From the NCBI RefSeq assembly GCF_025860405.1, contig NZ_CP063785.1, positions 3,162,001-3,226,000 on the forward strand: 64,000 nucleotides of DNA, written 5' to 3'. Within the stretch, counting starts at the first letter, position 1; each line of letters starts with the position of its first letter. The DNA comes from Tolypothrix sp. PCC 7712. GTDB taxonomy: Bacteria; Cyanobacteriota; Cyanobacteriia; Cyanobacteriales; Nostocaceae. The position numbers and the translations under genes are program-made. The notes beneath the pieces were generated by a model that worked only from the letters and a program-made list of their open reading frames with translations, had not been told where the DNA came from and searched no databases. Below, piece by piece: positions 17,142 through 27,100 of this stretch.

Positions 17142-17525
17142 TCAAGAAATTTGGTCTAGCATCTGGCGGCGCTTTTGCTCAAATTCGTACTCCGAAATTA
17201 ATCCATCTTGGCGCAGCTTATCTAATTCTCGCAAAGCATCTGCGATCGCTCCTACTTGATTGCTTACCTGCTGTGAATTTTTGATTGCTGACTTACCAAA
17301 ATTAAAATTGCGATCAAAAGCTTCTTCATCTTGAGCCAAATACCAAACCCCTTCAATAGCACTGGCTACTTTGGGGATAGGAGTCCAGGAAAGCAGAACA
17401 TACAATATTCCCCACACAGGTTGGCCTAGATAAAACTTATGTAATCCTGAAATGGTCAGCGTGCCAGAAAAAGCTAAAATAGCGGCAACGCTGCGGCTTT
17501 TTCGCTTGGTTAACATATTCCCCAA
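17142..17525 (-). CDS. TM2-domain protein with SHOCT-like C-terminus
   Basis: 127 residues. A TM2-type pair of membrane helices lies at about 12-50 (LTISGLHKFYLGQPVWGILYV has the usual Gly/Phe-Tyr-Gly spacing). A linker follows, then a short SHOCT-like helix (LDKLRQDGLISEYEFEQKRRQ) at the C-terminus, a module thought to mediate oligomerisation. The first ATG (17525) is used; a second at 17516 is possible. Function is unknown. First gene of a two-gene group with the ComEA-like gene. Confidence 0.78.
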   Translation of the reverse strand: MGNMLTKRKSRSVAAILAFSGTLTISGLHKFYLGQPVWGILYVLLSWTPIPKVASAIEGVWYLAQDEEAFDRNFNFGKSAIKNSQQVSNQVGAIADALRELDKLRQDGLISEYEFEQKRRQMLDQIS

Positions 17526-18049
17526 TTTACCACTAGTACATTACCTACAATTAGATAGTCATCCTAGCAAAGCACTTGCATAAATGCAGCTTATTGTTTG
17601 GTGTTGGGCATTGAGTGTTTGATGTTTTTGTTGCTCACCCACTACCAATTACCGATGGTTACGGCTATAAGTTGCAAACAAACTTAACTATGACATTGGC
17701 TGTGCTGCCTTCGGCTTGTTCTCTACAGCAAATATTTATACTTCTCCTAATGTATATGAATCTATTTTATTGATTTTTGCTATGGCTGATCAGTTCTCAA
17801 TAAGTAGGCTATATTCAAATAACCTAGATACAGAGGAATTGCCCAAATTCATTGTATTTCCTAGTAGTTATTTATATCTATTATGTAATATAATATATTA
17901 CATAAACTTGGGCTGAGGAAATTTCTTAAATAGCAAAAATTTGAGCTAGATTTTAGTTCAACCTAGTCTTAGCCACAAAAAATAAAATTCTCGGTTTTTA
18001 GTGTACCGAATAGTTGCAAAATATCCACCTGTTGTTACTAAAAGCAGCG
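17526..18049. other. Spacer without a convincing gene
   Basis: AT-rich. A 66-codon frame at 17716-17916 lacks any family resemblance or ribosome-binding site. No repeat or terminator stands out. Confidence 0.5.
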
Positions 18050-18469
18050 ATGTCCCTAATTCCGAAACTCAGAGAAAAATCAGTGGAACAGAAAGTAGAC
18101 CAAAAAAATCATGTTCAGCCCGTCGAACAAAACTATGCGGATCGTCACTACCAGCGAGCTGTTCAGTATGCTAACCAAAGCAACTGGGCAAGTTGTGTGC
18201 AAGAATTACGTGAGGCCATCAAACTAGAACCAAAAATTAGTGACTATCATGCGTTATTAGGCGTTGCATATTTTAAGCAGAACTTCCAGGGAATGGCAAC
18301 AGTTTATATTCGCCAAGCATTAAAGCTGAATCCCCAACATCCTGTAGCGTTAAAATATGCTGCCAAGCTGAACATTAAAGAAGCCCAACCACCTAATCCT
18401 AAATCAGCAGCAATTTCTGTAGGTCTTGCCTCAGTATTAAGCTTGTTTACTTCACGCTCGGAATCTTGA
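18050..18469 (+). CDS. TPR-repeat protein
   Basis: 139 residues from the ATG at 18050; a TTG 12 codons upstream is less likely. Residues about 38-105 hold two TPR-type helical pairs (YQRAVQYANQSNWASCVQEL and YHALLGVAYFKQNFQGMATV). The N-terminus is charged, and the end (SVGLASVLSLF) is weakly hydrophobic. It is probably a protein-protein adaptor. It is 137 bp before the DUF1825 gene on the same strand. Confidence 0.75.
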   Translation: MSLIPKLREKSVEQKVDQKNHVQPVEQNYADRHYQRAVQYANQSNWASCVQELREAIKLEPKISDYHALLGVAYFKQNFQGMATVYIRQALKLNPQHPVALKYAAKLNIKEAQPPNPKSAAISVGLASVLSLFTSRSES

Positions 18470-18606
18470 GTCAAGTGTTGAAATTTCCCTAAAAAACCGT
18501 AAAGGAACCGGAGCTTATTCCCTAGAGTATTGCCCTAGACTAGAATAAAAATATAAGCAAAACCATAATTTGCTGAGTGTGGGCGCTCAGTTGAATATTA
18601 AACAAA

Positions 18607-18930
18607 ATGGGATTCTTTGACTCTGAGATAGTTCAGCAAGAAGCGAAACAGCTGTTTGACGATTATCAAGCACTTATCAAGCTTGGTAATAGCTACGGCA
18701 AATTTGACCGTGAAGGTAAAAAGCTGTTTATTGAGCAAATGGAAGCCATGATGGATCGGTATCGCATCTTTATGAAGCGCTTTGAGCTATCAGAAGATTT
18801 CATGGCACAAATGACTATGGAGCAGATGAAAACTCAGCTAGGTCAGTTTGGAGTGACACCACAACAAATGTTTGACCAAATGCATCTTACTCTACAACGG
18901 ATGAAAGCCGAGCTGGAAAAACAAGTATAG
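18607..18930 (+). CDS. DUF1825 family protein
   Basis: 107 residues, nearly all helical and Met/Gln-rich. The start MGFFDSEIVQQEAKQLFDDY and the Met-rich MEQMKTQLGQFGVTPQQMFDQM segment match the DUF1825 type, common in cyanobacteria. Function is unknown; the helical layout suggests a small oligomer. It converges with the penicillin-binding protein gene, and the 119-bp spacer shows no clear terminator. Confidence 0.85.
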   Translation: MGFFDSEIVQQEAKQLFDDYQALIKLGNSYGKFDREGKKLFIEQMEAMMDRYRIFMKRFELSEDFMAQMTMEQMKTQLGQFGVTPQQMFDQMHLTLQRMKAELEKQV

Positions 18931-19049
18931 GGTCTAGGGGCTAGAAGTTTGGTAATAGTGCTGCTATTAAGTCAGTCAAAATCTCAAATCCAAAAAGTCA
19001 ATATTAATCAGCTTCTAGTCCTTAGTCCCCAGTAACCATTCTCTAGTTC

Positions 19050-20981
19050 CTATTCTCGCTCATTCGATTTCGGACGAGGAAACTGAGAGGGCGATTTAAA
19101 GCTTTCTACTGGTACATCCTTTAAAGCCTTTTGCATAAAGTCACGCCAGATGGGGGCTACCATCACCCCACCTGTAGCACCGTGGGCTAATTGTCTATTG
19201 TCGTCTCTACCAACCCAGACAGCAGTTGTTAACTGGGGTACCGTACCTACAAACCAAATATCCTTTTCTGAGGATGTTGTACCCGTTTTACCTGCAGCAG
19301 GGCGACCTATAGCAGCATTTTTACCAGTACCATCAGTAATTACCGATTGCATAACATTGATAATTGCTGCCGATGCCCAAGGATCTAAAACTAGCTGGGG
19401 CTTGGGTGTATTATCTAATAAAACGTTTCCGCTACTATCTGTAACACGGGCAATGACTGTGGGTGGTGACTGCCAACCATAATTAGCAAAGGTGGCATAG
19501 GCACTAGCCATTTCTAATGGTGTCACGCCAATCGCACCTAGAGGTAAAGAAGTTACTGGCTCCATTGGACTCATAATTCCTAAGGTACGGCAAGTTTCGA
19601 TGACTTTATTCATCCCCACTGACTTACCAACCTTAATGACAGGGATATTACGCGATTGGGCTAGGGCTGTGCGAATTGACATGGCCCCAGAAAACCCACC
19701 ATCATAGTTTCTGGGATAGTACCAACCATTACCATCTCGATAGCTAACTGGAGCGTCTACCACCGTTGTGTCTGGTGCAAATTTTCCAGAAGCAAAAGCT
19801 GTGTAGTATACAAATGGCTTAAAAGAAGATCCAGGCTGACGTTGCGCTTGGGTAGCACGGTTAAATTCGCTGGTTTTAGCGTCTACACCACCTACCAAAG
19901 CTTTGACAAAATGCGTGCGGGGGTCGATTGCTACCAAAGCCATTTGATTTTTAGATAAGCCTTCGCCTTGGAGCCTTTCATGCCAGGTAGCGACAGTTTG
20001 CTCTGCCATTTTTTGGAATTCGGCATCAACTGTAGTTTGGACACGCATACCGCCTTTCAACAATGCTTCTCGCCCAAACTTCTTCGCTAACTCCTGAGAT
20101 ACAGTATTAGTGACATAAGGTAATGCACTACCTTGAAATGACCTAATTTTACCTAATTTAATTTCTTGCTTGAGAGCATCATCGTACTCTTGCTGGCTAA
20201 TCCAATTCAAGTCCAGCATCCGCCCTAAAACTTCTTTTTGTTTTTGTTTTGCCAACTTCATGCTGACAAAAGGGCTAAACTCCTCTGGTGCTTGAATTAA
20301 ACCAGCCATCATCGCCGATTCGCCCAAAGTTAAATATTCTGAGGATTTGTTAAAGTAACTGCGTGCTGCAGTTTGTACTCCATAGTTGTTATGACCCCAA
20401 TACACTTGATTGAGGTACATTTCTAATATTTGGTCTTTAGAAAGAATTTGCTCTAAGCGGATTGCCAGAACTGCTTCTGCGATTTTGCGGGTAAAGGCAC
20501 GCTTTTGAGACAAAAATATATTTTTCACCAACTGCATGGTGATGGTAGAGCCACCTTCTTTAACTCCACCAGCAATTGAGTTAACCACGATCGCACGCCC
20601 TACACCTGTAGGGTTAATACCGTGGTGGTTGTAAAAATGACCATCTTCACTGGCTAATACAGCCCGTTTTAAATTGGGAGAAATTTTATCTAAGGGCATC
20701 ACTTCGCGGTTAGCTTCGCCATGAACACTAGCTAACAGCTTGCCTTTAAGATCATAAATATAAGTAGTTTCTGAAGGAAAAAAGTTACGTAGTTGCCTCA
20801 CATCTGGCAAGTTACGGAAACTAATAGCCAAGCCCACCAATCCCCCCGCCACAATTGAACTTGTCAGCATCGTGATTGATAATAGAGTTGCGCCAGCTAC
20901 CTGACCTACTCCTTTCAAAAACTCAAAACCTGATGAAGCCTTAGTGTGTGGCTCCTTGTCTTCAAAAGTCCTAGACGACAC
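19050..20981 (-). CDS. Class A penicillin-binding protein (PBP1A-type)
   Basis: 643 residues. A cytoplasmic tail and one transmembrane helix (about 27-55) precede a GT51 glycosyltransferase domain with E112 (SEDGHFYNHHG) and GGSTITMQL, then a transpeptidase domain. Its three active-site motifs are S385-x-x-K388 (PGSSFKPF), SRN at 443-445 and KTG at 565-567. It polymerises and cross-links peptidoglycan on the periplasmic side. All catalytic motifs are intact. The spacer to tyrS holds divergent promoters. Confidence 0.95.
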   Translation of the reverse strand: MSSRTFEDKEPHTKASSGFEFLKGVGQVAGATLLSITMLTSSIVAGGLVGLAISFRNLPDVRQLRNFFPSETTYIYDLKGKLLASVHGEANREVMPLDKISPNLKRAVLASEDGHFYNHHGINPTGVGRAIVVNSIAGGVKEGGSTITMQLVKNIFLSQKRAFTRKIAEAVLAIRLEQILSKDQILEMYLNQVYWGHNNYGVQTAARSYFNKSSEYLTLGESAMMAGLIQAPEEFSPFVSMKLAKQKQKEVLGRMLDLNWISQQEYDDALKQEIKLGKIRSFQGSALPYVTNTVSQELAKKFGREALLKGGMRVQTTVDAEFQKMAEQTVATWHERLQGEGLSKNQMALVAIDPRTHFVKALVGGVDAKTSEFNRATQAQRQPGSSFKPFVYYTAFASGKFAPDTTVVDAPVSYRDGNGWYYPRNYDGGFSGAMSIRTALAQSRNIPVIKVGKSVGMNKVIETCRTLGIMSPMEPVTSLPLGAIGVTPLEMASAYATFANYGWQSPPTVIARVTDSSGNVLLDNTPKPQLVLDPWASAAIINVMQSVITDGTGKNAAIGRPAAGKTGTTSSEKDIWFVGTVPQLTTAVWVGRDDNRQLAHGATGGVMVAPIWRDFMQKALKDVPVESFKSPSQFPRPKSNERE

Positions 20982-21154
20982 GGCGATTTCACTTCCTCAC
21001 TTGTAAATTTAACTGTAATTGATTTGGCGAAGCAAGGCGGTTGATTTTTTGCAATTATAGTAGTTTGGCAGATAAGAGAACGGACAAATTGCCAGTGAAT
21101 ACAACCAACTTAATTTCTTCAGCCCAAAGTTTAATTAATAGCGAATCTCCTAGC

Positions 21155-22351
21155 ATGGCGCAAGATTTTGCTTGGTTGCGTCGTGGTGTTGTGGAAATCT
21201 TCCCACAACCAACAGATGTTGACAGCGAAAGTGAAACTTTAGAAAAGCGCTTGGCAACTACAAGCAGACCTTTAAGGGTCAAATTAGGCATTGATCCAAC
21301 CGGTGCTGATATTCATCTTGGTCATAGCATACCGGTACGAAAACTGCGAGCTTTTCAAGATGCTGGTCATACAGCAGTGCTAATTATTGGTGATTTTACA
21401 GCTCGCATTGGCGATCCAACTGGTAAATCTGAGGTACGTCGCCAACTGACAGAAGCAGAGGTAGCGCAGAACGCTCAGACTTATCTTGACCAAGTACGCC
21501 CCATATTGGATTTTGACACACCTGGCAAATTAGAGGTACGTTATAACTCCGAATGGCTCTCCCGGCTAGATTTAGGAAAAATTTTAGAATTACTTTCCAC
21601 AATGACAGTAGGGCAGATGCTAGCCAAGGAAGGATTTGCAGAACGTTATAAAAAAGAGAATCCAATTTTCATTCATGAGTTCCTTTATCCGTTGATGCAG
21701 GGATATGATTCTGTGGCGGTTGAGGCTGATGTGGAGTTAGGCGGAACTGATCAAAAATTTAATATTGCTGTGGGGCGAGATTTACAACGCCATTTTGGGC
21801 AAAAGCCTCAGTTTGGGCTATTACTACCAATTTTGATTGGTACAGATGGCGTACAGAAAATGTCTAAGTCTTTAGGTAATTATGTAGGGTTATCGGAACA
21901 CCCATCAGATAAATATCAAAAGTTGCAGGGAGTTCCCGATCAATTACTAACCCAGTATTTTGAGCTACTGACAGATTTAGCTTTAGAGAAATTGCCCGCA
22001 AACCCACGCGATCGCCAATTACTTTTAGCATGGGAAGTTGTGAAACAATATCATGGTGAAGCTGCGGCGAATCAGGCGAAAGCAGCTGCCGATAGCGGTG
22101 GTAAAAAAGGTGCTATCCCGGAATTCTCTTTGGCTGAAATTCCCCAGTTTCCCGTAAAATTGGCTTATTTGCTCAATGTTAGCGGCCTGTGCAAAAGTAG
22201 CGGCGAAGGTAAACGCAAAATTCAAGAAGGTGGGGTTTACCTAGATGGCGATCGCATTACTAATGTTGATACCACTTTTGCCCAACCTGATGAGTTAGCT
22301 CAGAAAGTTTTGCAGGTAGGGAAAAACAAGTTTGTGCGCTTAGTACCTTAA
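21155..22351 (+). CDS. tyrS: Tyrosyl-tRNA synthetase
   Basis: 398 residues from the ATG at 21155 ([11 protein letters not shown]); the frame is open further upstream to 21041 but that part has no family similarity. A class I catalytic core shows the HIGH-type motif HLGH, the KMSKS loop (QKMSKSLGN) and a C-terminal S4 RNA-binding domain ([17 protein letters not shown]). It charges tRNA-Tyr. pyrF starts eight bases after the stop, so the two genes form an operon. Confidence 0.95.
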   Translation: MAQDFAWLRRGVVEIFPQPTDVDSESETLEKRLATTSRPLRVKLGIDPTGADIHLGHSIPVRKLRAFQDAGHTAVLIIGDFTARIGDPTGKSEVRRQLTEAEVAQNAQTYLDQVRPILDFDTPGKLEVRYNSEWLSRLDLGKILELLSTMTVGQMLAKEGFAERYKKENPIFIHEFLYPLMQGYDSVAVEADVELGGTDQKFNIAVGRDLQRHFGQKPQFGLLLPILIGTDGVQKMSKSLGNYVGLSEHPSDKYQKLQGVPDQLLTQYFELLTDLALEKLPANPRDRQLLLAWEVVKQYHGEAAANQAKAAADSGGKKGAIPEFSLAEIPQFPVKLAYLLNVSGLCKSSGEGKRKIQEGGVYLDGDRITNVDTTFAQPDELAQKVLQVGKNKFVRLVP

Positions 22352-22359
22352 TCTATGAA

Positions 22360-23106
22360 ATGAACCGCCGATCAACGCCGATGAAAGCCGAGCAGCGAAT
22401 TATTGTACCTTTGGATGTACCAGATGTAGCGAGTGCGATCGCTCTTGTGGATCAGCTTCCGCAAGTGAATTTCTGGAAAGTTGGCTTAGAGTTATTTACT
22501 AGCACTGGGCCAGCTATTCTCGCAGAGCTAAAATCTCGAGAAAAGCAGATTTTTCTGGATTTAAAGTTTCATGATATCCCCAATACTGTTGCTGGCGCTT
22601 GTCAGGCGGCGGCTCGTTATGGGGTGGATTTGTTAACTATTCATGCTACTGCTGGTAAGGATGCACTGAAAGCCGCAACCGCAGCAGTACAAACAGGGGC
22701 AGCCCAAGCGGGTGTAAAACCGCCGAAATTGATTGCGATTACGCTGTTGACGAGCATTTCTGCTAGGCAATTGGCGTTTGATTTAAAAATTCCCCTAGAA
22801 TTGCCAGAATATGCTTTGTCAATGGCGCTACTAGCTCAAGAAACAGGGTTAGATGGTGCAGTTTGTTCCCCCCAAGAGGTAGCACAATTGCGGCAAACCT
22901 GCGGGGATGATTTTCTCTTTGTTTGTCCTGGCGTGCGTCCAAGTTGGGCAGACAAAGCAGATCAACAGCGATCGCTCACCCCAGCACAAGCCATTAAAGC
23001 TGGGGCAGATTATTTGGTAATTGGCCGTCCAATTACTGCGGCTACCGAGCCTGAGTTAGCCTGGAACAGAATTATTGAGGAGATAACCAAAGAGACTAAC
23101 AAATAA
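22360..23106 (+). CDS. pyrF: Orotidine 5'-phosphate decarboxylase
   Basis: 248 residues; the ATG seven codons in (22381) is an alternative start closer to the family norm, and neither has a clear ribosome-binding site. The enzyme turns OMP into UMP, the last step of de novo pyrimidine synthesis. The signature [14 protein letters not shown] carries the catalytic Asp-Lys-x-x-Asp set, and the phosphate-binding end is YLVIGRPIT. It follows tyrS after eight bases. Confidence 0.95.
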   Translation: MNRRSTPMKAEQRIIVPLDVPDVASAIALVDQLPQVNFWKVGLELFTSTGPAILAELKSREKQIFLDLKFHDIPNTVAGACQAAARYGVDLLTIHATAGKDALKAATAAVQTGAAQAGVKPPKLIAITLLTSISARQLAFDLKIPLELPEYALSMALLAQETGLDGAVCSPQEVAQLRQTCGDDFLFVCPGVRPSWADKADQQRSLTPAQAIKAGADYLVIGRPITAATEPELAWNRIIEEITKETNK

Positions 23107-23276
23107 AAAATATCCTGTCGCTGTGTAGGCTGGGGGAGCAGAGGAAGCAGAGGAGGAATATAATTTCGCCTTTGCTCTCAAAACTCGATAATCTAATTTT
23201 TTGCAGTTCCCAAGAGGCATAAAACAGAAATATTCTCTCTTCCAGAAGTGATAGGCGATCGCTCCCAAAACCAAGC

Positions 23277-24020
23277 ATGAAAACCAATCTCCATTACCCA
23301 TTACCCATTACCCCTAATCCCCAGTCCCCAGTCCCCATTACCCCTTATCCCCAGAGGGGGCCCCGAGTTCCCCAGCCCCCATTACCCCTTATCCCCAGAG
23401 GGGGCCCCGAGTTCCCCAATCCCCAAAAAAGCCGCTTCTGGCTGATAGTTTGTTGCTTCTGGCTAGTATTTAACAGCTTTGATAACTTAGCATTTTCGCA
23501 AAACTCATCTGTATCTAAGGATAAGGTGAAGTCTGCTTGCACTGAGCAAGATGTGCAATCTTTAACTACTTGGATGCTACGCGATTTACCGAGTTATACT
23601 AATCGCGTCAGTCAACGCGCCCGCCGTCTTAGCCGGAGTAGTGAAGTTTACAGTTATATACTTTTAGCAGGTAGGCCAGAGTTTACACCTTTACCTTTGA
23701 ATCCGGGAATTGACACCCCAGAGACAGCAAAAAGTTCATCATCAGGAGTCGATCAAGTTTTCTTTACTACTTTAGAACGGCAGTATGTTGGGGGGAAAGC
23801 TGTGGAATTAGAAGAGTTCCACTGGCTATTGTTGACTAAAACTCAAAATGGCTGGCGTTTGGTAATGATGTTTACTCAAACTGATGCATCTGTTCCTGGA
23901 CAACCAGTATCTCCCCCAAGAGATAGTAGTAATAGCGCTATTGCTCAAGCAATTAAAATTTGGCTACGGGATTGTCAGGCGGGAACTGTGCGGATGGGTG
24001 CGATTCAAGGAAATAAGTAA
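23277..24020 (+). CDS. Secreted hypothetical protein with repeat-derived N-terminus
   Basis: 247 residues from the only available ATG. Residues 1-50 are Pro-rich (NPQSPVP, PLPLIPRGGPEFPNP) and come from spacer repeats, including a 42-bp direct duplication. A signal peptide-like helix then follows (FWLIVCCFWLVFNSF, about 54-68), and the mature region ends near GAIQGNK. No in-frame alternative start precedes the helix, so either the repeats are translated or the true 5' end was lost. Family unknown; two cysteines in the mature part could pair. Confidence 0.6.
   Translation: MKTNLHYPLPITPNPQSPVPITPYPQRGPRVPQPPLPLIPRGGPEFPNPQKSRFWLIVCCFWLVFNSFDNLAFSQNSSVSKDKVKSACTEQDVQSLTTWMLRDLPSYTNRVSQRARRLSRSSEVYSYILLAGRPEFTPLPLNPGIDTPETAKSSSSGVDQVFFTTLERQYVGGKAVELEEFHWLLLTKTQNGWRLVMMFTQTDASVPGQPVSPPRDSSNSAIAQAIKIWLRDCQAGTVRMGAIQGNK
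23333..23418. repeat. 42-bp direct duplication within coding region
   Basis: Positions 23333-23374 and 23377-23418 are identical 42-bp copies (period 44) beginning CCCCATTACCCCTTATCCCC and ending GGGGCCCCGAGTTCCCCA. They encode the two related PRGP-type peptides of the gene above. Confidence 0.9.
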
Positions 24021-24059
24021 TAGCATTGAGAAATTGATTTAGGGGAAAGGTTAAAGGGG

Positions 24060-24095
24060 AAAGGGTAAGGGTTTTAATTTTACCCTTTTACTTTT
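24060..24095 (+). terminator. Probable terminator of the 23277 gene
   Basis: AAAGGGTAA (24060-24068) pairs with TTACCCTTT (24080-24088), followed by TACTTTT. It lies in a 84-bp convergent spacer facing the kinase gene. Confidence 0.5.
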
Positions 24096-24104
24096 GTGGT
24101 GAAT

Positions 24105-27100
24105 TTAGTCATTATCGCCATAGATAGGAATCTGAATTTCAAATTCTGTACCCTTACCTAGAGCAGAGTTGACATTAATGATGCCTTCATGTTTTTCTAC
24201 AATAATTTGACGTGCGATCGCTAATCCTAAACCTGTTCCTTTACCTACACCTTTAGTAGTAAATAAATGGTCAAAAATCTTGGCTTTGACTTCTTCTGAC
24301 ATCCCCAGTCCATTGTCAGCAATAGAAATTTTTACGTTTTTATTTTGCACAGATGTAGTAATTGTAATCAGGTTAGGATTGGTTTGAATTTCTGTAAAAC
24401 TCCGTCCAGTATTTGATTCATCTAAGGCATCAATGGCATTTGCTAAAATATTCATGAATACCTGATTTAATTGCCCTGGAAAACATTCTATTTTTGGTAG
24501 ATTGCCATAATTTGTCATTACTTCAATTGCTGGGCGGTGTTCGTTAGCTTTGAGGCGATGTTTAAGAATCAGAATTGTGCTATCGATACCTTCATGGATA
24601 TTAAATTTTACTTTGTAATCTTTATCGGCACGGGAAAAAGTTCTTAAGCTGGTGCTAATATTACTCAGGCGATTACAAGCAATTTCCATTGAATCAATTA
24701 CCTTGGGCACATCATCTAATAGGTAATCTAAATCAATTTCTTCTGCGTGATTGATAATTTCGTCGTTAGGGTTTGGTAAGCTTTGTTGGTAAAGTCTCAA
24801 ATGTTCTATAATATCTGCGAAGCTAGGTTTAGTTTGAGTTAAGCTAGCAGAAATAAAGCCGAGAGGATTATTCATTTCATGGGCTACCCCTGCAACTAAA
24901 TTTCCCAGTGCTGACATTTTTTCACTTTGGACTATTTGTAATTGCGCTTGTTGTAAATCTTGTAATGCTTGTTGCGCTTGTTGGTACATCCGCGCATTTT
25001 CTAATGCTATAGCTGCTTGGGAAGCAAGTAATTTTAGCACTTGCAAACGGTCATTAGTAAATACTCCTTGAGTGAGTTTATTTTCTAAATAGATAATGCC
25101 TACTAAATAACCTTGATTAATAATTGGTGTACAAATAACGCTCTTGGGTTGATGCTTCAACATATATTCCCCAATTACGCCAGGAATATTAGTTTCTAAA
25201 TTATTGATGATGACTGTTTGTTGAGTATTTTTGACATAATAGATAATTTTTATGGGAATATCTTGACATTGCTCTAATGGCTGTGATTCAAGAATAGTTT
25301 TAACTTGAGTTTGGGAATTTTCTTGATAAGTAATAAAGGTAATTGCTCTGACTTGCCAAGTATCTTCTACAGGAAGAATTAGTGCAGATTTTTTGGCACC
25401 AGAGTTTTCTAGAATAATGCGGGTAAGGTTGGTGATGAGTTCATCTAATTGGATGGAACTAGAGATAGCTTGAGCAGCTTTGAGGACAGAGGTAAAATCT
25501 AGAGCATCAGAAACATTGGTACTAGAAGAGTTAGTACATGCAGAAGTCCCTGAAAAGGCAATAGTAGGAATAGTTTCTAGTAGCGGATTGAAACGGTGTT
25601 CTTGTTGTTGGACAATTGGTTGGAGCAGTTGCGTGTAGCGTTTTTCTAAGTCATCAGTTTTTGCTTTAGCTCCCCAATGAGCATAACAGTAATAAGCTTC
25701 TTGCATATAAGCTTCGGCAACTTTTTCTTTACCCCAGTTGAGATAAAATTTTGCTGCAAGTTCGTTAGCAAGGGCTAATTCTTGAATATAGCCATTTTCT
25801 TTTGCTTGCTTAATAGCATCATCGTAGAGATTAAAAGCAGCAAATTCTCTGTTTAAAACCCGATTTATTTCGGCTTCAATCAAATTATATTTATGCTGAT
25901 AATTACTTGGGGCGAACTCTGCCCATTTCTGCATTTGCTGCTGATTTTCTGAGACTTTTTTGAGATATTCTTGCTTTTGTGATTCTCCAGCAGTGGAGCA
26001 TAAACCAAGTAAACTGAGAGATTGGTAAAAATTTCTCAGAGGAATAATTGCTAAACCAGTTGCACCAGCTTCGTATTCTTCAAATTTTTGAGCAAATTCA
26101 GATGCATCTTGGTAGTCTTCAAAGAAATAGGATAATAAAGTTTTCGCTAGATAAACATAACAAATACCGTTAATATTTTGATATTCAATTAATCCCGGTA
26201 AATCTGTTTTTTCGTTAAAAGCAGAACCAAGAAGCAACGTAGGTTTATTAACTTTACCTTGTAAGTTTAAGACAGTTTGTCTCCAAATTTTACCCCAAAT
26301 TAACGATACCTCTTGCTTAATTTCTGCCATGAGGTTGCAGTATTTAAATGATTCAGACTCAGCAATATCTAGATGTTCTCCCGCCCAAAAGAGAAACTGA
26401 CAATAGCAATTGGCGCAATAACCTACATATTCTAAATTCCCAGTTTCTAAGCCACTTACTAAACCTTCTTGGAATAATGGTAATGTAGATTTTATTGGGT
26501 CTTTCCAGTGTTTAATAAATAAACTGAAGGTGAGATAAACTCTACTTTTTAGCTCTTTTGCTGGGAAACGCTCTAACATTAATACTGCTAAAGTACCAAA
26601 TTGATAACCTGCATCAATTTCTCCCATACCGCACAACAGTAATCCATACAAACTATAGGCGATCGCAGCTTGGGGAGAGTTACCATGTTGAATACAAATT
26701 TTCACCATTGTGAAAATCTTTAACGGTAGCAATGCGGGTTGAGCAATATAAACTGGTGCAAATAAGCCAGAGAGAATCCGCAAGGCGAACAGTTGATTGG
26801 GGTCAAGGAGTTCTGGTAAATTAGCCAAGTCGCTGATTAAGCGATCGCTTAACAGCAGTTTGACTTGTTCGGCTTCTTGGAAAGTCGTTTCGCGATCGCA
26901 GTCTGTTGGTAAAGTGACACCCAGTAAGCTTAAGGCTTCCCTTCCTGTCGCGATGGCTTCAATAAATTTATTTTGCGCGGTGTACGATTGAATCTGAATT
27001 TCGTAGACTTTAACTTTCTCTAAGGCTGTTTTTGCGTGCTGAAGGGTGATATCGATTAATTTTTTAGAAGCATCAAAGTTGGTATTTAAATATTCTGATT

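Noticed and set aside
17716..17916. 66-codon frame in the spacer
   Set aside because: AT-rich, no family resemblance, no plausible start context.
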